A DNA stretch of 52,994 bases from an uncultured Rhodobiaceae bacterium (lineage in GTDB: Bacteria > Pseudomonadota > Alphaproteobacteria > RS24): the NCBI GenBank assembly GCA_913051715.1, contig CAJXCG010000003.1:1-52994 (forward strand), written 5' to 3'. Made by a program: the position numbers and the translations under genes. Below the pieces are notes generated by a model. That model saw only the letters and a program-made list of their open reading frames with translations. It made no database searches and was not told where the DNA came from. Of this stretch, positions 7,618 through 16,446 are shown piece after piece. Each line of letters opens with the position of its first letter. Position 1 is the stretch's first letter.

Positions 7618-8088
7618 ATGACCGATTCGCTTCCCGGATCTTCAGTTACCATTCAAGAAATCTTTGATTTTTTGCCCCATCGCTACCCGTTTTTGCTCGT
7701 CGACCGTGTCGAAGAGATGCAGGGCGAGGAAACCGCCGTGGGTATCAAAAATGTAACTTACACTGAGCCTTGGTTTACCGGGCATTTTCCCGGGCGCCCG
7801 ATTTTTCCGGGCGTGCTGATCATTGAGGCGATTGCTCAAGTTTCCGCCATTTTGGTTATGCAAAACGCCAAATTAAAGGGTGAGCCGATTGTTGCCGACA
7901 GAATTTATTTCATGACTGTCGACAATGTGCGCTTCCGGCGGCCCGTCGTGCCGGGCGACCAGATGCGTATTCACGTGGAAAAAATCCGGCGGCGCGGCTT
8001 GGCCTATAAATTTCGCGGGCGGGTTTATGTTGGTGATGAACTTGCTGCCGAAGGCGAGATTATGGCTGTGAACCAGAACGACGACTGA
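7618..8088 (+). CDS. fabZ: FabZ-type 3-hydroxyacyl-ACP dehydratase
   Basis: A 156-residue hotdog-fold enzyme that dehydrates beta-hydroxyacyl-ACP in fatty-acid elongation. The catalytic pair is His56 in TGHFPGRPIFPG and Glu70 in LIIEAIAQ. The N-terminal substrate motif LPHRYPFLLVDRV is also present. The start is ATG 7618 (with GGGA upstream); the open frame upstream to 7465 reads through the S9 terminator and is not coding. FabZ normally lies between lpxD and lpxA, so this copy beside rpsI-argC could be a second, specialised dehydratase. argC follows after 15 nt. Confidence 0.88.
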   Translation: MTDSLPGSSVTIQEIFDFLPHRYPFLLVDRVEEMQGEETAVGIKNVTYTEPWFTGHFPGRPIFPGVLIIEAIAQVSAILVMQNAKLKGEPIVADRIYFMTVDNVRFRRPVVPGDQMRIHVEKIRRRGLAYKFRGRVYVGDELAAEGEIMAVNQNDD

Positions 8089-8103
8089 GGAAAAACAGCA
8101 AAA

Positions 8104-9150
8104 ATGGCCGTGTCGCAAATCAACGTCGCCATTATAGGCGCTTCCGGTTACACCGGCGCGGACGCTGTGCGGCTGCTGGCGGCGCATCCGCATGCGCGCA
8201 TTGCGGCACTGACCGGCAATGCCCATGCCGGACGCGCCTTGGCAGAGATTTATCCGCAATTCGCCGATATTGATGTGCCGCCGCTTACCCGCGCCGAAGA
8301 TGTCGACTGGACAGGAATTGACGCGGCGATTTGCGGCCTGCCACATTCGACCGCGCAGGATGTGATTGCCGAAATTCCCGAGCATGTACGGATTATCGAC
8401 ATGTCGGCCGATTTTCGGTTGCGCGACGCGAAGGTCTATAATGAATGGTACGGGCGCACGCATGATGCGCCAGATCTCTTGGCTGGGGCGGTTTACGGGC
8501 TGAGCGAACACTACCGCGCGCAAATCGCTGCCGCGCGCCTGGTGGCGTGCCCCGGATGTTACCCGACGGCGGCGTTGACGCTTTTACTGCCGCTCGTCAA
8601 GGCAGGGTTAGTCGACACGAGCGACCTGATTATTGATGCAAAATCCGGCGTAACCGGTGCTGGCCGCAGCCTCAAAGAGCAAAATCTGTTCTCCGAGGTG
8701 GCCGAGGCCATGCACGCTTACAGTGTCGGCGCGCACCGGCATGCGCCGGAGATTGAACAGGAAGTGTCACGTGCCGCAGGGCATGCGGTCATGGTCAGTT
8801 TTACACCCCACCTTGTGCCGATGAACCGGGGCGAGTATTTGTCGGTCTATGCAAAAGCGGCAGATGGGGTCAGCGCGCAGGATATGCGGGGCTGTTTGGA
8901 AGCGTGTTATGCCGATGCGCCCTTTGTGCGCTTGGCGCGCGACGGGCTGGTGCCAGCCACGCGGCATGTGCGCGGCTCCAATATTTGTGAGCTTGCCGCC
9001 TTTGAGGACAGGTTGCCGGGGCGGGTGATTTTATTCTCGGCGCTGGATAATCTGGTGAAGGGGTCAAGCGGGCAAGCCGTTCAGAATTTGAACATTATGT
9101 TCGGCTTTGACGAAACAGAAGGGCTGCAACAGCCGCCGCTATATCCGTAA
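8104..9150 (+). CDS. argC: N-acetyl-gamma-glutamyl-phosphate reductase
   Basis: A 348-residue ArgC performing the NADPH-dependent third step of arginine synthesis, reducing N-acetylglutamyl-phosphate to the semialdehyde. It has the Rossmann motif IGASGYTGADAVRLL, SADFRLRD and the catalytic Cys152 in ACPGCYPTAA. The later GAHRHAPEIEQE contains the acid/base His, and FTPHLVPMNRGEY is the substrate loop. Linkage to rplM-rpsI is a common alphaproteobacterial arrangement. Confidence 0.96.
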   Translation: MAVSQINVAIIGASGYTGADAVRLLAAHPHARIAALTGNAHAGRALAEIYPQFADIDVPPLTRAEDVDWTGIDAAICGLPHSTAQDVIAEIPEHVRIIDMSADFRLRDAKVYNEWYGRTHDAPDLLAGAVYGLSEHYRAQIAAARLVACPGCYPTAALTLLLPLVKAGLVDTSDLIIDAKSGVTGAGRSLKEQNLFSEVAEAMHAYSVGAHRHAPEIEQEVSRAAGHAVMVSFTPHLVPMNRGEYLSVYAKAADGVSAQDMRGCLEACYADAPFVRLARDGLVPATRHVRGSNICELAAFEDRLPGRVILFSALDNLVKGSSGQAVQNLNIMFGFDETEGLQQPPLYP

Positions 9151-9166
9151 CGCCTTGCGACGATGC

Positions 9167-9185
9167 GCGGCCTTTAATTGGCCGC
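9167..9185. other. Perfect 6-bp hairpin between argC and the aminotransferase gene
   Basis: GCGGCC (9167-9172) and GGCCGC (9180-9185) flank a 7-nt AT loop (TTTAATT), 17 nt after argC. No T-run follows, so it is at best a weak terminator or a small operator. Confidence 0.3.
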
Positions 9186-9230
9186 AATTCCGTGGCATAG
9201 ACGGGGCAGTAAAGAGGCAAAAGAAGACTT

Positions 9231-10433
9231 ATGGGACAGGACTTTCAGCGTATTCAGCGTTTGCCGCCTTATGTATTTGAGCAGGTTAATAAGCTGAAAG
9301 CGCAAGCGCGCGCGCAAGGCAAGGACATTATCGATTTCGGCATGGGCAATCCGGATTTGCCGACGCCTGAGCATATCGTCGAAAAGCTCGTCGAGACTGT
9401 TCGCAATCCGCGCACCCACCGATATTCGGCGTCGAAAGGTATTCCGGGGCTGCGAAAGGCACAGGCGCGCTATTACGAAAGGCGTTTCGGTGTGAAACTC
9501 GACCCGGAAACGGAAGTCATCGCCACGCTGGGGTCGAAAGAAGGTTTTGCGAATATGGCTCAAGCCATTACCGACCCGGGCGATGTTATCCTTGTGCCGA
9601 ACCCGACCTATCCCATCCATGCCTTCGGTTTCATTATATCCGGCGCCACCATTCGGCATTTGCCATTGGAAGAGGGCGGCGACTTTTTCTCTGTTCTTGA
9701 CCGTGCGGTCGCCAACAGCCACCCGACGCCAAAGGCGCTGGTGCTGAATTTCCCTGCCAATCCGACGGCAGAAGTCGTTGATCTGGAATTTTACAAAGAA
9801 GCGGTCGCCTATGCCAAAAAGCACGACATAATTCTTTTGTCTGACCTGGCCTATTCCGAGATTTATTTTGACGACGATAACCCGCCGCCGTCGATTTTGC
9901 AGATCGAGGGTGCAAAAGATGTGGCGGTTGAGTTCACGTCGCTGTCAAAGACATTTTCCATGCCCGGTTGGCGTATGGGGTTTGCGGTTGGCAATGCCCG
10001 GCTAATCGGCGCGTTGACGCGCATTAAATCCTATCTCGATTATGGGGCATTCACACCGATACAAGTGGCGGCATCTGCGGCGCTGGACAGCCCCGAAGAG
10101 GTTATCCGTGATATCCGCTATGTTTACAAAGAGCGCCGCGATGTTTTGATCGACGTGTTTTCGCGCGCCGGTTGGGATGTGCCCGCGCCGCAAGCTACCA
10201 TGTTCGCCTGGGGCCGAATTCCGGCATTATTTGAGGGCATGACCTCGCTCGAATTTTCTACCTTGCTGCTGCAAGAAGCCGATATTGCCGTGTCGCCGGG
10301 TATTGGTTTTGGCGAATATGGTGACAATCATGTACGCATTGCGCTGGTTGAAAACGAGCAGCGTATCCGCCAGGCGGGCAGAAACCTGCGGCGGTTTATG
10401 GAAGAACATTCGGAAAAACGGAAATCCGCATGA
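9231..10433 (+). CDS. Pyridoxal-phosphate class I/II aminotransferase (AlaC-like)
   Basis: A 400-residue fold-type I aminotransferase. The PLP-binding lysine is Lys240 in FTSLSKTFSMPGWRMGF. Other marks are IDFGMGNPDLPTP, YSASKGIPGLRKA, VPNPTYPIH and NFPANPTAEVVD. It resembles the AlaC (glutamate-pyruvate transaminase) and LL-diaminopimelate aminotransferase branch. Substrate cannot be fixed from sequence, but alanine formation from pyruvate and glutamate is the commonest role of near relatives. The stop overlaps the start of homoserine dehydrogenase by 4 nt (ATGA), so the two are translationally coupled. Confidence 0.88.
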   Translation: MGQDFQRIQRLPPYVFEQVNKLKAQARAQGKDIIDFGMGNPDLPTPEHIVEKLVETVRNPRTHRYSASKGIPGLRKAQARYYERRFGVKLDPETEVIATLGSKEGFANMAQAITDPGDVILVPNPTYPIHAFGFIISGATIRHLPLEEGGDFFSVLDRAVANSHPTPKALVLNFPANPTAEVVDLEFYKEAVAYAKKHDIILLSDLAYSEIYFDDDNPPPSILQIEGAKDVAVEFTSLSKTFSMPGWRMGFAVGNARLIGALTRIKSYLDYGAFTPIQVAASAALDSPEEVIRDIRYVYKERRDVLIDVFSRAGWDVPAPQATMFAWGRIPALFEGMTSLEFSTLLLQEADIAVSPGIGFGEYGDNHVRIALVENEQRIRQAGRNLRRFMEEHSEKRKSA

Positions 10434-11698
10434 ACGGGTCGTTGCGGATAGGTCTGGCCGGCCTCGGCACGGTCGGTGTCGAGGTGGCCGGTCGCTTGCT
10501 GGACGGGGCGGTGCCCGGGGTCACATTGACGGCGGTTTGCGCGCGCGACAAGGCGCGCGAGCGGGGGCTTGACCTGTCGGCGGTGCGCTGGGTTGACCAG
10601 CCTGTTGAATTGGCCGAGGCGGGCGATGTTGACCTTGTGGTCGAATTGATTGGCGGCACGGGCGCGCCGGCGGCGACGCTGATCGAAACCGCGCTGGCGG
10701 CGGGTAAATCCGTGGTCACGGCCAATAAAGCACTATTGGCTGACCGCGCCATGCAGCTGGCCGTGGTCAGCGAGGCGAGCGGGGCGTCACTGGCCTATGA
10801 AGCAGCCGTGGCGGGGGGTATTCCCGTCATCAAAACTTTGCGCGAGGCGCTGGCCGGCAATAAAATCAGCCGTGTCAGCGGCATTTTGAACGGCACGTGC
10901 AATTTCATATTGAGCCAGATGGAAAGTTCGGGCGTGTCGTTTGCGACGGCGTTGAAAGATGCCCAACAACGCGGCTTTGCTGAGGCCGAACCCGATCTCG
11001 ACATTAGCGGCATGGATGCCGCGCAAAAATTGGCATTGCTCGCAGGCTTGGCTTTTGGTGTTCAGCCCGATGTGGGGCAAATTTCCGTGACCGGCATTGA
11101 GGCAATTACCGATCAGGATATTTCCTTCGCAGATGAATTTGACAGCGTGATCCGCCTCATCGCCATAGCCGGTGAGACCCCGGACGGGCTGGTGCAATGC
11201 GTGGCCCCAATGCTGGTCGGGCGCGACCACGCGCTGGCGCAGGTTAAAAATGAACTGAACGCCGTTGCGCTTGAGGCAAGCCCGGTCGGGCAGCTTTTTT
11301 TGCAAGGGCCGGGCGCGGGAGGCGGCGCGACAGCCTCAGCGGTTCTGGCGGATATTGCCGACCTCGCGCAAGGTTTCGGACGGCCCATTTTCGGTACGGA
11401 TGCATTGAGCATGGAAGTTGCGAAAACGTCCGATCTGCCGCCGCAGGCGTGGTATCTCCGGCTGGCGCTGGCCGATGCGCCGGGCAGCATGGCGTCGGTG
11501 ACCCAAGTGCTCGCCCAAAGCGGTGTTTCGATTGAGGAAGTTGTGCAAAGATCCCGCAATGCGGATGACACGTATCTTCCTGTAGTGTTTATTACGCACA
11601 AGGTTGATGCGAAACACCTTCGGGCGGCCTTGAGCAGTCTTGCCAATCAGGACACAATACGCAACCAGGTGCTGGCTTTGCCCGTTTTTGAGGCATAG
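10430..11698 (+). CDS. hom: Homoserine dehydrogenase
   Basis: A 422-residue enzyme reducing aspartate semialdehyde to homoserine, at the branch to threonine and methionine. It starts with a Rossmann motif (IGLAGLGTVGVEVAGRL), has the catalytic-core segment YEAAVAGGIPVIKTLREAL and NGTCNFILSQM, and FAEAEPDLDISGMDAAQKLALLA around the substrate acids. A C-terminal ACT domain (about residues 345-420, with DAPGSMASVTQVLAQSGVSI) suggests feedback control, typically by threonine. It overlaps the aminotransferase gene by 4 nt; glpX follows after 15 nt. Confidence 0.95.
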   Translation: MNGSLRIGLAGLGTVGVEVAGRLLDGAVPGVTLTAVCARDKARERGLDLSAVRWVDQPVELAEAGDVDLVVELIGGTGAPAATLIETALAAGKSVVTANKALLADRAMQLAVVSEASGASLAYEAAVAGGIPVIKTLREALAGNKISRVSGILNGTCNFILSQMESSGVSFATALKDAQQRGFAEAEPDLDISGMDAAQKLALLAGLAFGVQPDVGQISVTGIEAITDQDISFADEFDSVIRLIAIAGETPDGLVQCVAPMLVGRDHALAQVKNELNAVALEASPVGQLFLQGPGAGGGATASAVLADIADLAQGFGRPIFGTDALSMEVAKTSDLPPQAWYLRLALADAPGSMASVTQVLAQSGVSIEEVVQRSRNADDTYLPVVFITHKVDAKHLRAALSSLANQDTIRNQVLALPVFEA

Positions 11699-11713
11699 CT
11701 GATAGGAGAAGTT

Positions 11714-12694
11714 ATGAGTAAATCCAAGGGCATTAATCGGGTTCTGACACTGGAGCTTGCGCGTGTGACCGAGCGGGCTGCTGTTGCGGCGGCGCGTTTG
11801 ATTGGGCGTGGCGACGAAAAGGCGGCGGATCAGGCCGCGGTGGATGCCATGCGTCGGGAACTCAACGCTTTGGAGATTGATGGCGAGGTTGTGATTGGCG
11901 AAGGCGAACGCGACGAGGCGCCAATGCTTTATATCGGCGAAAAAGTCGGCAAGGGCAAAGGCCCCAAAGTCGATATTGCGCTGGATCCGCTGGAAGGCAC
12001 GACGCTGACGGCGAAGGGCATGCCAAATGCCCTGGCGGTGGTTGCCATGGCTGAGGCCGGCAGTCTGCTTAACGCGCCGGATGCCTATATGGATAAAATT
12101 GCGCTGGGCGGCAATTATCCCGACGACATTGTCGATCTGGATGCGACGCCGGAAGAAAATGTAAAAGCGGTTGCGGCGGCAAAAGGTGTCGAGGTCGAAC
12201 GGATTAATGTTTGTATTCTTGACCGCCCGCGCCATGCCGACATGATCGCGCAAGTGCGCGCGTGCGGCGCGCGCGTCACCCTCATCACCGATGGCGATAT
12301 TGCCGGTGTTATTCACACAACAGATCCCTCGACCGGCATTGACCTTTATATGGGCACGGGCGGTGCGCCTGAAGGCGTGTTGGCCGCAGCCGCCTTGCGC
12401 TGCACGGGCGGTCAAATGCAGGGACGCCTTGTGCTCAGCGATGACGACCAAAAAGCGCGTGCGCGCAAAATGGGCATTACCGATTTTGACCGCAAATACA
12501 AAGTCGATGAAATGGCGCAGGGCGATGTGGTGCTGTCGGCCACCGGGGTGACTTCGGGGTCGATGCTGTCGGGCATCTCGCATGACGGCGGGGTGATCTG
12601 GACAGAGACTTTGCTAATGCGTTCGTCCACCGGAACCATTCGCTGGATCAAAGCGTGCCATGCCAACAGGGAAAAATTCCACCTGAATGATTGA
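11714..12694 (+). CDS. glpX: Class II fructose-1,6-bisphosphatase
   Basis: A 326-residue GlpX phosphatase of gluconeogenesis. The signature DPLEGTT occurs at Asp91-Thr97, preceded by VIGEGERDEAPMLYIGE. Later come ATPEENVKAVA, ITDGDIAG and MGTGGAPEGVLAAAALRC. A strong ribosome site (TAGGAGA) precedes ATG 11714. The hom-glpX-recJ order is conserved in alphaproteobacteria, and the gene overlaps recJ by 8 nt. Confidence 0.95.
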   Translation: MSKSKGINRVLTLELARVTERAAVAAARLIGRGDEKAADQAAVDAMRRELNALEIDGEVVIGEGERDEAPMLYIGEKVGKGKGPKVDIALDPLEGTTLTAKGMPNALAVVAMAEAGSLLNAPDAYMDKIALGGNYPDDIVDLDATPEENVKAVAAAKGVEVERINVCILDRPRHADMIAQVRACGARVTLITDGDIAGVIHTTDPSTGIDLYMGTGGAPEGVLAAAALRCTGGQMQGRLVLSDDDQKARARKMGITDFDRKYKVDEMAQGDVVLSATGVTSGSMLSGISHDGGVIWTETLLMRSSTGTIRWIKACHANREKFHLND

Positions 12695-14477
12695 GACGAC
12701 CAACCAGACAGCTTTAGGGGTTTCGCGTTCGGCGGCCGGGCAGGTCTGGAAATTTCGTCCAAGTGATGATCGTCTGGTATTGGCCATGTGCCAGCGTCAT
12801 GGCCTTCCGGATATTTTGGCGCGGCTGTTGGTGGCGCGCGGGGTCACGCTGGAAGATGTGCCAAACTATTTGGAACCGCGCTTGCGCGACCTGTTACCCG
12901 ACCCTTCCTGCCTGACGGATATGGATAAGGCGGCCGAGCGCCTTGCCCTTGCGGTCGAGCGCGACGAAAAAATTGCTGTCTTTGGTGATTATGATGTGGA
13001 TGGCGCGACGTCGTCTGCTGTGTTGTCGCGTTATTTTGGGGCGCTGGGCAAGCAGTTGCGGGTTTATATTCCCGACCGCCAGAAAGAAGGCTACGGGCCG
13101 AATATTGATGCTTTTCGTCAACTCCAAGACGAGGGCCATAATCTTATCGTGACCGTTGATTGCGGCACCATGGCGCATGAGACGCTCGGCGCGGCCCATG
13201 TCGCAGGCATTGATGTGATTGTTGCCGACCACCATCAAACGGGCGGCGGTTTGCCGACCTGTTTTGCGCTGGTCAATCCGCGCCGCGCCGATGATACCAG
13301 CGGCTTGGGACATCTTGCAGCCGTCGGCGTGACATTTTTGCTGGTGATTGCCGTCAATCGGGCCTTGCGGCGCAGCGGCTATTTCGACACGCGCGACGAA
13401 CCCGATGTGCTGGGGCTGCTGGATATGGTTGCGCTGGGCACGGTGTGTGATGTCGTGCCCCTGCAGGGCTTAAATCGCGCGCTTGTGCGTCAAGGTTTGA
13501 CCGTTGCTGCCCAAACCAGCAATGAGGGTATTCGCGCTTTGGCGCGCGTGTCGCGCGCGGCGGCACAAATGGGGACGTATGAATTCGGCTTTCAACTGGG
13601 GCCGCGCCTCAATGCGGGCGGGCGCGTCGGTGAGGCGTCGCTGGGCGTGCGTCTGCTGTCAACCGAAAGCAGCGAGGAAGCCAGTGGCTTTGCGATGCGG
13701 CTTGATGATTTGAACACCGAACGCCGGGCCATCGAAGCGGGGGTATTGTCTGAGGCCATGCATGACGCGGAAAATAAGATTCCGGCCCATAACGCCTCGC
13801 CGCCTTATTTTCTCACCGCCCGTGAGGGGTGGCATCCCGGCGTTATCGGCATTGTTGCGGGGCGCATAAAAGATAAGTTCCACCGGCCCAGTTTTGTCAT
13901 CGCGCTTGATGAAACCGGCCTTGGCAAAGGCTCGGCACGCTCGATTTCCGGCATTGATGTTGGTCGTCTTATCGCCGGCGCTGTTGATCGCGGCCTAATC
14001 GAAGCCGGTGGCGGGCACGCCATGGCCGCTGGCCTCACCTTGCGCGCCGACCAGATGGCGGGGTTCGAAGCCTATTTGACCGAAGAACTGGGCGGGTTGG
14101 CGCTGGATGGCCCGCGCGATCTCTGGCTTGATGCAAGCCTGTCGCCTGCGGCGGCCAATACCGATCTGCTTGAGCTGATTAATAAGGCCGGCCCGTTCGG
14201 CGCGGGCAATGCCGAGCCGCGCTTGGTTTTTCCTGCCGTGCGTGTGGTGCAATCAGATATTGTCGGCGACGGGCATGTGCGCTGTATTCTTGCCGGTCGA
14301 GAGGGTGGGCGGCTTAAAGCCATTGCATTTTCGAGCGTGCCCGAGGACGTGCGCGCGCTGCTCACCAAGCCGCCATCGCTATGTCATATTGCGGGTTTTT
14401 TGCGCGCCGACAACTGGAACGGACGCCATGATGTACAGCTAATGGTGCATGATGCCGCATATGCTGACAGTGCTTGA
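12687..14477 (+). CDS. recJ: Single-stranded-DNA-specific exonuclease RecJ
   Basis: A 596-residue RecJ, a 5'-3' single-strand exonuclease acting in recombination and mismatch repair. The DHH-family metal motifs are intact: DYDVDGATSS (Asp101, Asp103), VTVDCG (Asp158) and ADHHQ (Asp181-His-His). The DHHA1 motif GGGHAMAAG appears near residue 437, followed by an OB-like region with GPFGAGNAEP. The length is close to the E. coli enzyme. The start lies inside the end of glpX. The stop codon overlaps the -35 element of the downstream tRNA-Glu promoter. Confidence 0.96.
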   Translation: MIETTNQTALGVSRSAAGQVWKFRPSDDRLVLAMCQRHGLPDILARLLVARGVTLEDVPNYLEPRLRDLLPDPSCLTDMDKAAERLALAVERDEKIAVFGDYDVDGATSSAVLSRYFGALGKQLRVYIPDRQKEGYGPNIDAFRQLQDEGHNLIVTVDCGTMAHETLGAAHVAGIDVIVADHHQTGGGLPTCFALVNPRRADDTSGLGHLAAVGVTFLLVIAVNRALRRSGYFDTRDEPDVLGLLDMVALGTVCDVVPLQGLNRALVRQGLTVAAQTSNEGIRALARVSRAAAQMGTYEFGFQLGPRLNAGGRVGEASLGVRLLSTESSEEASGFAMRLDDLNTERRAIEAGVLSEAMHDAENKIPAHNASPPYFLTAREGWHPGVIGIVAGRIKDKFHRPSFVIALDETGLGKGSARSISGIDVGRLIAGAVDRGLIEAGGGHAMAAGLTLRADQMAGFEAYLTEELGGLALDGPRDLWLDASLSPAAANTDLLELINKAGPFGAGNAEPRLVFPAVRVVQSDIVGDGHVRCILAGREGGRLKAIAFSSVPEDVRALLTKPPSLCHIAGFLRADNWNGRHDVQLMVHDAAYADSA

Positions 14478-14502
14478 ATTCCGCCTGAAATGTGAGTATA
14501 TC
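14474..14502 (+). promoter_or_regulatory. Promoter of tRNA-Glu
   Basis: TTGAAT (14474-14479), an exact 17-nt spacer and TATATC (14497-14502) lie 22 nt before the tRNA. The -35 hexamer contains the recJ TGA stop codon. This is the best-scoring sigma70-like site in the window by eye. Confidence 0.6.
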
Positions 14503-14523
14503 AAGTTTTCTTAAAGCCATTAA

Positions 14524-14598
14524 GCGCCCTTCGTCTATCGGTTAGGACGCCAGGTTTTCAACCTGGAAAGAGGGGTTCGATTCCCCTAGGGCGTGCCA
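14524..14598 (+). tRNA. tRNA-Glu (anticodon TTC)
   Basis: A 75-nt cloverleaf with acceptor GCGCCCT/AGGGCGT (first pair G-U), D arm GTCTATCGGTTAGGAC, anticodon stem CCAGG/CCTGG with loop TTTTCAA giving TTC, and T arm AGGGGTTCGATTCCCCT. Discriminator G is followed by encoded CCA. Confidence 0.95.
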
Positions 14599-14620
14599 TG
14601 GCTTTGCCAATTTCCTGAAA

Positions 14621-15262
14621 TTATTGCGCTATTTGGTAGACGGTGTCGTCTCCGGCCCAGGTTTTCTCAATAAATTGATCGCGCCCCGAACGATAGCGGT
14701 AATATTTATATTTCAGCGAACTTTTCAGATAATAGTCCTGATGATAGGCCTCGGCTGGGTAAAAAGCGCCGGCCGGCTCAATCGCGGTTGCAATCGGCGT
14801 GTCAAATTTGCCCGACGCATCAAGGGCTTGCACGCCACCTTCGGCGAGCCGGCGTTGGGCGTCGTCGACATAATAAATCGCCGAACTGTATTGGCGGCCG
14901 CGATCGACAAAGCTGCCTGTTGCGTCTGAAGGGTCATGCATGCGCCAAAACGCGCTGAGAAGGTTTTGGTAGCTGACTTTTTGCGGATCAAAAACAACTT
15001 TGACGGTTTCGCGGTGTTGCGTGCGCCCACCGGCGACATCGCTGTAAGACGGGTTGGCTTTTTCGCCGCCCATAAAGCCGGAAATAACTTCCGACACACC
15101 GTCGATATTCTCAAAATCGGTTTCGGTACACCAAAAGCACCCGCCCGCGAAATAGGCGACCCGTTGTTCGGATTGGGCCATGGTCTCGGCGGCGGTGAGG
15201 GTTAGCAAAACAAGGCCCAAAAGAGCCAAGCGCGGGAATTTGTTTATTTGATTATTTTCCAT
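14621..15262 (-). CDS. msrA: Peptide-methionine (S)-S-oxide reductase, exported
   Basis: A 213-residue MsrA, which repairs methionine-S-sulfoxide in proteins. The active site is Cys42 in AGGCFWCTETDF. Further marks are GVSEVISGFMGG, PSYSDVAGGRTQHRETVKVVFDP and the C-terminal AEAYHQDYY. Residues 1-30 have a basic/hydrophobic run ending in AETMAQ, which fits a signal peptide and a periplasmic location. I start at ATG 15262; the frame is open further upstream, but that part has no family similarity. It follows a Sel1-like gene by 20 nt on the same strand. Confidence 0.93.
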   Translation of the reverse strand: MENNQINKFPRLALLGLVLLTLTAAETMAQSEQRVAYFAGGCFWCTETDFENIDGVSEVISGFMGGEKANPSYSDVAGGRTQHRETVKVVFDPQKVSYQNLLSAFWRMHDPSDATGSFVDRGRQYSSAIYYVDDAQRRLAEGGVQALDASGKFDTPIATAIEPAGAFYPAEAYHQDYYLKSSLKYKYYRYRSGRDQFIEKTWAGDDTVYQIAQ

Positions 15263-15282
15263 GTTGTTTTTGTCGGCGATGT

Positions 15283-15948
15283 TTAAGGCTTTTTTGTGAC
15301 GGATGGAAAAATCGGCGTCCAACGGCGCGCGCGCTCCTTGCCGGCAAGCCAAGTTTCTCTGTCGAGCCGCGCTTCGAGCACGTCGATGGAGGCTTGCGCC
15401 AGAACCGCAGCGCCAAGGTTCAGCCGTGTTGGATTGGTCAGATACAGATGTGACCATTTGGCCGCCTCAACGGGGTCGCGGTCGGGGCCAAGATTGGCCG
15501 CGTATAGCGCAACCAGAATGCCTTGCGCTTTGAACCCACCGCTTTGTGCGGCGATCATAATCCAAGACAAGCCGCTTTGGAAATTATTTTTGTCAAAAAT
15601 CGTTTCGCGGGCAGGGGGCGGCGACCGATCATCGGGAAGACCCGCCAAACTCAGCAGACATTCGCCAAGCGCCGTTTGGGCTTCTTCATAGCCAAGCCCC
15701 AGCGCGGCAATGGGATAAAGTTTGCTGGCGGCGGCTTCGCAATTTCCTTCATATTTCAGAATAAAACCGTCCCAATAGGGGTCTTTTAACGCTTCGCGCG
15801 CGGCGCGGCGTGCGCGCAGGTCATCGCTGATTTGGCGGTCGCTTGACTGTGCTGCTGCATCGGACATGCTGGTCAACACCAACACGCAAACACCAGCCCA
15901 GCTTTTAAGTCGTGCTACCACGCGCCGATATTTTCCATGGATGCCCAT
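15283..15948 (-). CDS. Secreted Sel1-like repeat protein, unknown function
   Basis: A protein of up to 221 residues with an N-terminal signal sequence ([12 protein letters not shown], cleavage likely after SDAAA). The body is helical; [22 protein letters not shown] and [13 protein letters not shown] resemble Sel1/TPR-like repeats (x-A-x-x-x-G-x-A pattern), which usually bind proteins in the envelope. The first ATG (15948) overlaps the upstream glyoxalase gene by 34 nt; a GTG at 15921 would instead overlap its stop codon and still leave a good signal peptide. Neither has a strong ribosome site. Probably cotranscribed with gloA and msrA. Confidence 0.6.
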   Translation of the reverse strand: MGIHGKYRRVVARLKSWAGVCVLVLTSMSDAAAQSSDRQISDDLRARRAAREALKDPYWDGFILKYEGNCEAAASKLYPIAALGLGYEEAQTALGECLLSLAGLPDDRSPPPARETIFDKNNFQSGLSWIMIAAQSGGFKAQGILVALYAANLGPDRDPVEAAKWSHLYLTNPTRLNLGAAVLAQASIDVLEARLDRETWLAGKERARRWTPIFPSVTKKP

Positions 15949-16334
15949 GGTTCGGCGGCTGGCAGCGGCGCGCCGGATTGCAGCAATTCGATCGACACAT
16001 TATCGGGCGAGCGCACAAATGCCATGCGCCCGTCGCGCGGGGGTCGGTTGATCACAATGCCGGCATCGGAAAGTTTCTGGCAGGTGGCATAGATATCTTC
16101 AACCTCGTAAGCGAGGTGTCCGAAATTGCGGCCCTCGCCGAGCGTTTCCGGGTCCCAATTATGGGTCAGTTCAATTTGTGCTTCCGGTTGGCCGGGCGGG
16201 GCCAGAAACACCAGCGTGAAGCGGCCCTCTTCGACATCGAAGCGCCCGACATTCTCAAGCCCCAAATGGGTGCAGTAAAATTCTAAAGACCGGTCGAGAT
16301 CGCTGACCCGGATCATGGTATGCAAATATTTCAT
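15915..16334 (-). CDS. gloA: Glyoxalase I-like metalloenzyme (lactoylglutathione lyase)
   Basis: A 139-residue vicinal-oxygen-chelate protein that closely follows glyoxalase [57 protein letters not shown] and a final NVSIELLQ. The four metal ligands (His5; Glu in QIELT; His in FGHLAYEV; Glu in SIELLQ) are all present. The enzyme isomerises the methylglyoxal-glutathione adduct to lactoylglutathione. I start at ATG 16334; the open frame reaches 16412 but the family begins at MKYLHT. It heads a three-gene minus-strand group with the Sel1-like gene and msrA, a plausible electrophile and oxidant defence unit. Confidence 0.9.
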   Translation of the reverse strand: MKYLHTMIRVSDLDRSLEFYCTHLGLENVGRFDVEEGRFTLVFLAPPGQPEAQIELTHNWDPETLGEGRNFGHLAYEVEDIYATCQKLSDAGIVINRPPRDGRMAFVRSPDNVSIELLQSGAPLPAAEPWASMENIGAW

Positions 16335-16446
16335 GGCAAACTTCCTCAAATGAGCATTGCACAAAATCTGCCATACTATTTGGCGTTTGACTACATGCGT
16401 TGGGGCTTGCAATCTCTAGCAAACGGGCAATAGCGGAAATCGGCTT

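Noticed and set aside
11336-12583. A 415-codon open frame antisense to hom and glpX
   Set aside because: It lies opposite two well-conserved genes, has no ribosome site and its peptide is rich in His/Arg/Asn with no family pattern. Long antisense frames are expected in GC-rich genes.
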